Part shown: in pieces, positions 23,679 through 28,098 of the stretch
How the letters are laid out: each line of letters begins with the position of its first letter
Position numbering within the stretch: the stretch's first letter is position 1
Notes under the pieces: model-generated
Databases searched by the model: none
What the model saw: only the letters and a program-made list of their open reading frames with translations
What the model was told of the DNA's origin: nothing
Position numbers and translations under genes: made by a program
Virus record (IMG/VR): IMGVR_UViG_3300010296_000056
Coordinates: 1 to 28,098 of that record
Reading direction: 5' to 3' (one strand)
Length of the DNA stretch: 28,098 bases
DNA from: a virus

Positions 23679-25709
23679 ATGAGTTATCGGATCAATCGTA
23701 CAGATGGAGAATTATTAGTAGATCTTATTGACGGCGTCATAGATACTAGTTCAACAGATATTACATTAATTGGAAGAAATTATAAAGGATTTGGTGAGTG
23801 GATAAACGAAAACTTTGTTAAAATTTTAGAAAATTTCGCAAGCACAAGTTCTCCTCCACATCCGTTGACAGGGCAATTATGGTACGACAAGCAAGATGAA
23901 AGACTAAAAATTTTTAACGGTACATCTTTCCGTTCTGCTACTGGTACTATTGTAAATAGCACACAACCTACTAATCTAGTTGCCGGAGATATTTGGATTG
24001 ATAATGAAAATAACAGGTTATATTTATATGATGGTAGTGATCTAACACTTGTAGGTCCTACATATGACGCAGGGCAAGGTAAGACTGGGTTTGAATCAAC
24101 AAGCCAAGTTGATATTAATAATGTTACAAGAACAATATTAAAATTATTTCTAGGAAATGTTCTTGTTGGTATATATTCTCCTGCAGAATTTATTGTTCCA
24201 GTTTCTTTTAAAATTGAAGGCTTTCATGTGTGGAGTGAAGATACACAAGCACAGAAAAGGCAAAAATTATATAAAGGTTTTAATATAGCAAATACAGATG
24301 CCGAAACTGGAACAAATGGATTTTGGTATAGAGGAACGAGTGTTAATTCAAAATATTTGCTAGATGATTCGGGTGTTCAAAAAAGTGTAGTAAATTTCCT
24401 GCCTACTGATAATAATGGCGTAACTACTGGATATATTAACATTAAAAATAGTCAAGGATTAATTATAGGAGTTGGAGATAGACCCTTTATTAATACACGA
24501 ATATTAGGCTCGACTACTACTATGGACAATTTAGAAGTTGACGCTAATTTTGGTATACGTGTAAAAACGTCTCAATATGCAAATAGTTTTGTAAGTGCTA
24601 TGTTTATAGATAGTTCAACGTATACATTAAAGTTTTGGTCAAATCTTCCCCCTTTTGATACAACAGGTGCTCCTAGACCTAATATTACATCTCATTCTGA
24701 TATGACTTTAGATGGTAATATGACCATAGGTGGCAAACTTACTGTTGGTGGTGAAGTTACTTATGTCAGTTCTGAAGATCTACGAATAAAAGATAAAACA
24801 ATAGAGCTTGCAATCGGTGAAGATAATGTTATAGGAGATGATTCGGCAATAGTAGGCGGTGGAATTATTCTTAGAAGTTCCGACGGAGATAAAGAATTTC
24901 TTTTCCAATTAGATGGTAATAGTGGACACGGATCATGGACAGTAAACCAAAATTTAGAGTTAACTAGTACAGTAGCGAATTCTAATCCATCTTATAAGAT
25001 AGATGGACAACTTGTTTTGTCTAATAATGAATTGCATCCTGTTGTAACGAAAGCAACTGGTTTAAATGAAATCGGAACATTGATCGAGCTAAACGTAGAT
25101 AATGTTAATATTGACAGTGCAACTATAAGTAGGCAAAATGGCATTGGTCTTGTTATAGATGCAAATGGGACTGCTCAAACCGCTGGAACGGTAAGCTTTG
25201 CAACTCATAATAGAATAACAGATTTGGCTGATCCTGTTAATTTAAAGGACGGTGCTAATAAAGAATATGTTGATAGGGCAGTCGATGGTAAAGAAATACT
25301 TTTATCCTTAGATATCAACGGATTAATAGCTGCAGGTGATCCTGATTATACACCTTTTTACGCAGCAACTATTGATAATGTACGGACAGTTTTAGAATAC
25401 ATGGTGCCTATAGAAGAATCGTTGCCAGGACAAAATGTTAAGATAATGGCTACACGAATTAGAGAGATAGTAGCGGTATTTCCAATTACAGTGTCTGAAG
25501 AAGAGACTGCTGTATTACAAAAATCAAGAGTTACTGTAAGGAATTTTGATAATTCTGGTACGGTTGCAGTTGTGCAAGATATTGTAGCTAATCCTGCATA
25601 TTCAGGCTCTACAACAAATATAGAATTTACTGTAGATCGATTTGTTTATAAATTTCAAAGTGACGGAAGTTATTGGAATAGCACAGGAGTAGATAGGATA
25701 GTTGTGTGA
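23679..25709 (+). CDS. Tail fibre/adaptor paralogue with KEYVD motif
   Basis: 676 residues; ATG at 23679 directly abuts the preceding TAA, with AGGAA upstream. The N-terminal module (residues about 1-135: LIDGVIDTSSTDITLIGRNY, NENFVKILENFA, GQLWYD, GDIWID) is paralogous to those of the genes on both sides. Further on come WYRGTSVNSKYLL and SQGLIIGVG. Then come beta repeats, MTLDGNMTIGGKLTVGGEVT followed by SEDLRIKDKTIELA, a pattern common in trimeric fibre shafts. Residues about 512-535 read RITDLADPVNLKDGANKEYV then D, the 'dPvn..DAanKeYVD' motif found before C-terminal domains of many phage fibres. The last about 140 residues (LSLDINGLIAAG to YKFQSDGSYWN) form a compact domain I do not recognise. 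There is no collar domain. A role in baseplate-proximal fibre assembly or receptor contact is inferred. Confidence 0.8.
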   Translation: MSYRINRTDGELLVDLIDGVIDTSSTDITLIGRNYKGFGEWINENFVKILENFASTSSPPHPLTGQLWYDKQDERLKIFNGTSFRSATGTIVNSTQPTNLVAGDIWIDNENNRLYLYDGSDLTLVGPTYDAGQGKTGFESTSQVDINNVTRTILKLFLGNVLVGIYSPAEFIVPVSFKIEGFHVWSEDTQAQKRQKLYKGFNIANTDAETGTNGFWYRGTSVNSKYLLDDSGVQKSVVNFLPTDNNGVTTGYINIKNSQGLIIGVGDRPFINTRILGSTTTMDNLEVDANFGIRVKTSQYANSFVSAMFIDSSTYTLKFWSNLPPFDTTGAPRPNITSHSDMTLDGNMTIGGKLTVGGEVTYVSSEDLRIKDKTIELAIGEDNVIGDDSAIVGGGIILRSSDGDKEFLFQLDGNSGHGSWTVNQNLELTSTVANSNPSYKIDGQLVLSNNELHPVVTKATGLNEIGTLIELNVDNVNIDSATISRQNGIGLVIDANGTAQTAGTVSFATHNRITDLADPVNLKDGANKEYVDRAVDGKEILLSLDINGLIAAGDPDYTPFYAATIDNVRTVLEYMVPIEESLPGQNVKIMATRIREIVAVFPITVSEEETAVLQKSRVTVRNFDNSGTVAVVQDIVANPAYSGSTTNIEFTVDRFVYKFQSDGSYWNSTGVDRIVV

Positions 25710-25745
25710 AATACGGTAAATACAACTAACAGATAGGGGAAATTA

Positions 25746-27320
25746 ATGGCGTATAATATTGATAATTATAATGGTGCACCACTTACTGTGGTTGAAGATG
25801 GAACTATTGATCAAACAACTGATCTAAAATTAGTTGGAAAAAATTATGCAGGATATGGAGAAATACAAAATGAAAATTTTGTATTCTTATTAGAAAATTT
25901 TGCAGGAGGTAATAAACCTCCAAAAGCTTTACCAGGACAAGCTTGGTTTGATACTGTCAACAGCAAGTTTAAGTTTTATGACGGGAGCAAGTGGAGAACT
26001 GCTGGTGGTTCTGAAATAGGAGGACAAGCTCCTGCAGGTCTTACTATAGGAGATTTTTGGTGGGATACCACTAACGAGCAACTATACGCCTACAACGGAA
26101 ACGAATGGATATTGATAGGACCACAAGGCGCAGGAGAAGGCGTAACACAGTTTCAAAGTAGGACAATCCAAGATATAGGGGGTAATAATCGATATGTTAT
26201 AGCAAGTGTTGTAAATGATGAAATAATCCACATTATAAGTGGGTCTGAGGATTTTACAATAGGCGAACAAGATAGGGCAAAATATATAGGATTTGATAAA
26301 ATTCATAGAGGTCTTACCTTAAAAAATACTGAAAATGTAACAGGGGGAGTAACAAGTACTGACCATCGATGGTGGGGAACAGCATCAAACTCAGAGAGAC
26401 TAGGTGGCCAGACTTTTGATAAGTTTGTACAATTTGGCGAAAACTTGACATTTTCTAGTCAAGTTGGATTTGGTGATACAGGTATAGCTATAGGCGACAA
26501 TGGTGCTTTACGTTTAAGAATTATAAACGATAATCAAGCAGTAATAGGAAATGAAATAGGGTATGATGTCTTTTTCCAAGTAAGAGATACTGATAATACG
26601 ATAAGAATGCCTTTAAGATTAACGCATGATAAAGTATTACCTGGATATCAAATAGTTATAAGTCCAGCTAGCGATTCTTACAGCTTAGATGCGGCTGGTG
26701 TAAGAATAGTTGATATAGGAAGTTCTACGGCAAGTTTTCAAAATATTTATGCTGATAGATTCATTGGTAAAGCAGATAAGGCAGATCAATTAGAAGTTTC
26801 ATACCTTACGGAAGGCAGTACTTTACAAACTGGTTATTTTACAGCAACCACTAGCGCAACGACTGGTGTGTCTATATGTGCCAGAGATATTACTGGAGAT
26901 ATACGTGCAAATGTTTTTAGGGGTACAGCAACTGCAGCACAATACGCAGATTTAGCTGAGATGTATTTAAGTGATGTTGAGTATGAACCTGGTACAGTCT
27001 TAGTGATAGGGGGTGAAGCAGAAGTGACTCAATCTACTTCTGATTTTGATCACAAAGTAGTCGGAGTAGTATCTACAAATCCAGCTCATGTAATGAACAG
27101 TGAATTAGAAGGATGTACTGTCGCAGTAGCATTAAGAGGAAGGGTGCCTTGTAAGGTAGTAGGACCTGTATCTAAAGGTGATCTGTTAGTAACTTCTGTT
27201 GTAAGCGGAACAGCGAAAGCAGCTAATGATTTAGAAAATATTAGTGATTTCTGTATTATTGGAAAAAGTTTAGAAGATTTTTCATCAGATTCAGTTGGAA
27301 TTGTAGAAATTATTGTATAA
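25746..27320 (+). CDS. Tail fibre paralogue with ADLAEMY/GVVSTNP autoprocessing-like C-terminus
   Basis: 524 residues; ATG at 25746 follows AGGGGA at 25735-25740. The third copy of the shared N-terminal module covers residues about 1-135 (VVEDGTIDQTTDLKLVGKNY, NENFVFLLENFAG, GQAWFD, GDFWWD). WWGTASNSERLGGQTFDKFV follows, then an IYADRFIGKADKADQL segment that aligns with IYSKRFYGDL in the 21579 gene. Residues about 395-524 form a distinct C-terminal domain: ATAAQYADLAEMYLSD (Tyr400, Glu405), YEPGTVLVIGG, KVVGVVSTNPAHVMN (Gly440-Pro446), VALRGRVPCKVVGPVSKGDL. This recalls the YAEMFEW / GVVSxNP pattern of peptidase G2-type autocleaving ends of phage appendage proteins, but homology is not proven by eye. 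It could be an intramolecular chaperone, a trimerisation tip or a receptor-facing domain. Confidence 0.78.
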   Translation: MAYNIDNYNGAPLTVVEDGTIDQTTDLKLVGKNYAGYGEIQNENFVFLLENFAGGNKPPKALPGQAWFDTVNSKFKFYDGSKWRTAGGSEIGGQAPAGLTIGDFWWDTTNEQLYAYNGNEWILIGPQGAGEGVTQFQSRTIQDIGGNNRYVIASVVNDEIIHIISGSEDFTIGEQDRAKYIGFDKIHRGLTLKNTENVTGGVTSTDHRWWGTASNSERLGGQTFDKFVQFGENLTFSSQVGFGDTGIAIGDNGALRLRIINDNQAVIGNEIGYDVFFQVRDTDNTIRMPLRLTHDKVLPGYQIVISPASDSYSLDAAGVRIVDIGSSTASFQNIYADRFIGKADKADQLEVSYLTEGSTLQTGYFTATTSATTGVSICARDITGDIRANVFRGTATAAQYADLAEMYLSDVEYEPGTVLVIGGEAEVTQSTSDFDHKVVGVVSTNPAHVMNSELEGCTVAVALRGRVPCKVVGPVSKGDLLVTSVVSGTAKAANDLENISDFCIIGKSLEDFSSDSVGIVEIIV

Positions 27321-27323
27321 ATA
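27316..27323 (+). promoter_or_regulatory. T4-type late promoter box (exact TATAAATA)
   Basis: An exact TATAAATA overlaps the TAA stop of the upstream fibre gene and lies 28 bases before the box-to-ATG boundary of the next gene, with GGAG at 27341-27344 as ribosome binding site. In T4 this octamer is the whole late promoter, read by the gp55 sigma factor with gp33 and the sliding clamp. The exact match and its placement at a gene boundary support the call. Several exact copies are expected by chance in 28 kb of such AT-rich sequence. Confidence 0.6.
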
Positions 27324-27350
27324 AAACTAGTAGTTTACACGGAGTTAAGT

Positions 27351-28098
27351 ATGGTATCAACAGTTTCGCAAGCTGTATCAATTAATGCACAGGATTATAA
27401 TAACCTGCATAATAAGGTTAAAGAAATTTTAGGTCAAGGTTCAGGAGATTATGGCTATGGACAAACGGTAACAAGTAGTCCTGTAACAGCAACAAATTAT
27501 CCAACTGTAGACGGGGATTTAGTTACTGCAGCACAGTTAGATGCGTTACGGACTGATATAGAAAAATGTTGGAAGCATCAAACAAGTGCCGATTTCAATT
27601 TAGGAAACATAGAGGTTGGAGATGAAATAACAGCAGGTGCCCTTACAGGTGCAGATAATAAAACCCATAATCAATATGTAAAGTATGTCAACGATATTGA
27701 TGACAATAGGCTTAGCATAGATGCCCCAAACCAGTCTATTACGTCATTAGGTAACTCTGCTCAATTTACTAATGCATGGGGTGTTGGAGCAGCTGGCACT
27801 GCAGCAGCCCAAATTAGATATACTGCCAATGTATCATGGAGTAGTGCAACAGCTAGAAGGCATTATTTCAATGCAGGAGGTCAGATTACAATAGATGCTT
27901 CAATAAACACAACTGAAGGAACAACCACTAAAAATGGAAATTGGAAAGATTTGCTTACTAGGGCCGGTTTTAATTATGATAAAACAGCTGAGGGTACACA
28001 GACAACAAGCGCAATATTAAGGCAAACTACTTATGGTTCTGCTGGAGTTTACAGCGATAATTACGCAAGAATTTATACAAAAAATCTTAGCGCCACTC
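27351..28098 (+). CDS. Marine T4-like virion structural protein, N-terminal part (3' end outside window)
   Basis: ATG at 27351 follows GGAG at 27341-27344, and the frame stays open to the last base (249 full codons). It begins MVSTVSQAVSINAQDYNNLH and has an early low-complexity GQGSGDYGYGQTV. A mixed segment DGDLVTAAQLDALRTDIEKC follows, then SLGNSAQFTNAWGVG and RRHYFNAGGQITIDASINTT. These motifs match what I recall of tail-associated structural proteins in marine T4-like phages, where R.yFNaGG.I is the strongest block. No enzymatic motif is visible. The gene is preceded by its own late-promoter candidate and lies after three fibre genes, so a peripheral tail or fibre role is likely. Its length and C-terminus are unknown here. 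Confidence 0.72.
   Translation, partial: MVSTVSQAVSINAQDYNNLHNKVKEILGQGSGDYGYGQTVTSSPVTATNYPTVDGDLVTAAQLDALRTDIEKCWKHQTSADFNLGNIEVGDEITAGALTGADNKTHNQYVKYVNDIDDNRLSIDAPNQSITSLGNSAQFTNAWGVGAAGTAAAQIRYTANVSWSSATARRHYFNAGGQITIDASINTTEGTTTKNGNWKDLLTRAGFNYDKTAEGTQTTSAILRQTTYGSAGVYSDNYARIYTKNLSAT

Noticed and set aside
25715-25722. GGTAAATA before the third fibre gene as a late promoter
   Set aside because: Only six of eight positions match TATAAATA, too weak to list as a feature, though the location is suitable.

Overview
The window is a late structural (tail and baseplate) block from a tailed phage with a contractile tail, of the T4-like marine type (cyanophage or pelagiphage lineage). Everything lies on the + strand, genes abut or nearly so, and base composition is strongly AT-rich (about 30% GC by eye, not computed). 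The order gp5 end, gp25, gp6, then a very large protein where T4 has gp7, is the T4 baseplate order. The style of the fibre genes (shared N-terminal module, collar domain, KEYVD motif) is that of marine T4-like viruses. A low-GC host such as SAR11 (Pelagibacter) or Prochlorococcus fits the composition, but nothing here settles which. No tRNA, integrase, CRISPR array or host-derived metabolic gene is visible.

Layout. 1-639: 3' end of a gp5-type baseplate hub/spike gene with octad beta-helix repeats. 639-1088: gp25-type baseplate wedge/sheath-initiator protein. 1144-4566: an enlarged gp6-type wedge protein. 4582-20940: one uninterrupted 5,452-residue structural protein filling more than half the window. 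It sits in the gp7 slot and carries a cupredoxin-like domain, conserved marine 'gp7-slot' blocks, FG-GAP-like propeller blades, four CBM5/12-like modules, GxGY repeats and a C-terminal series of beta-sandwich-like repeats. 20961-21575: a small conserved virion protein. 21579-27320: three tandem paralogous fibre/adaptor proteins that share an N-terminal module but end differently (tail-collar domain, KEYVD plus a novel end, and an ADLAEMY/GVVSTNP autoprocessing-like end). 27351-28098: 5' part of another marine T4-like virion structural gene, preceded by an exact TATAAATA late-promoter box.

Working together, the first four genes would build the spike, the sheath-nucleating ring and the wedges of the baseplate. 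The later genes would supply the peripheral and receptor-facing parts. Intergenic gaps are at most 55 bases, so no gene-free stretch needs separate description. No wholly new system is apparent. The most unusual object is the giant modular gp7-slot protein, followed by the tandem fibre family with divergent tips.
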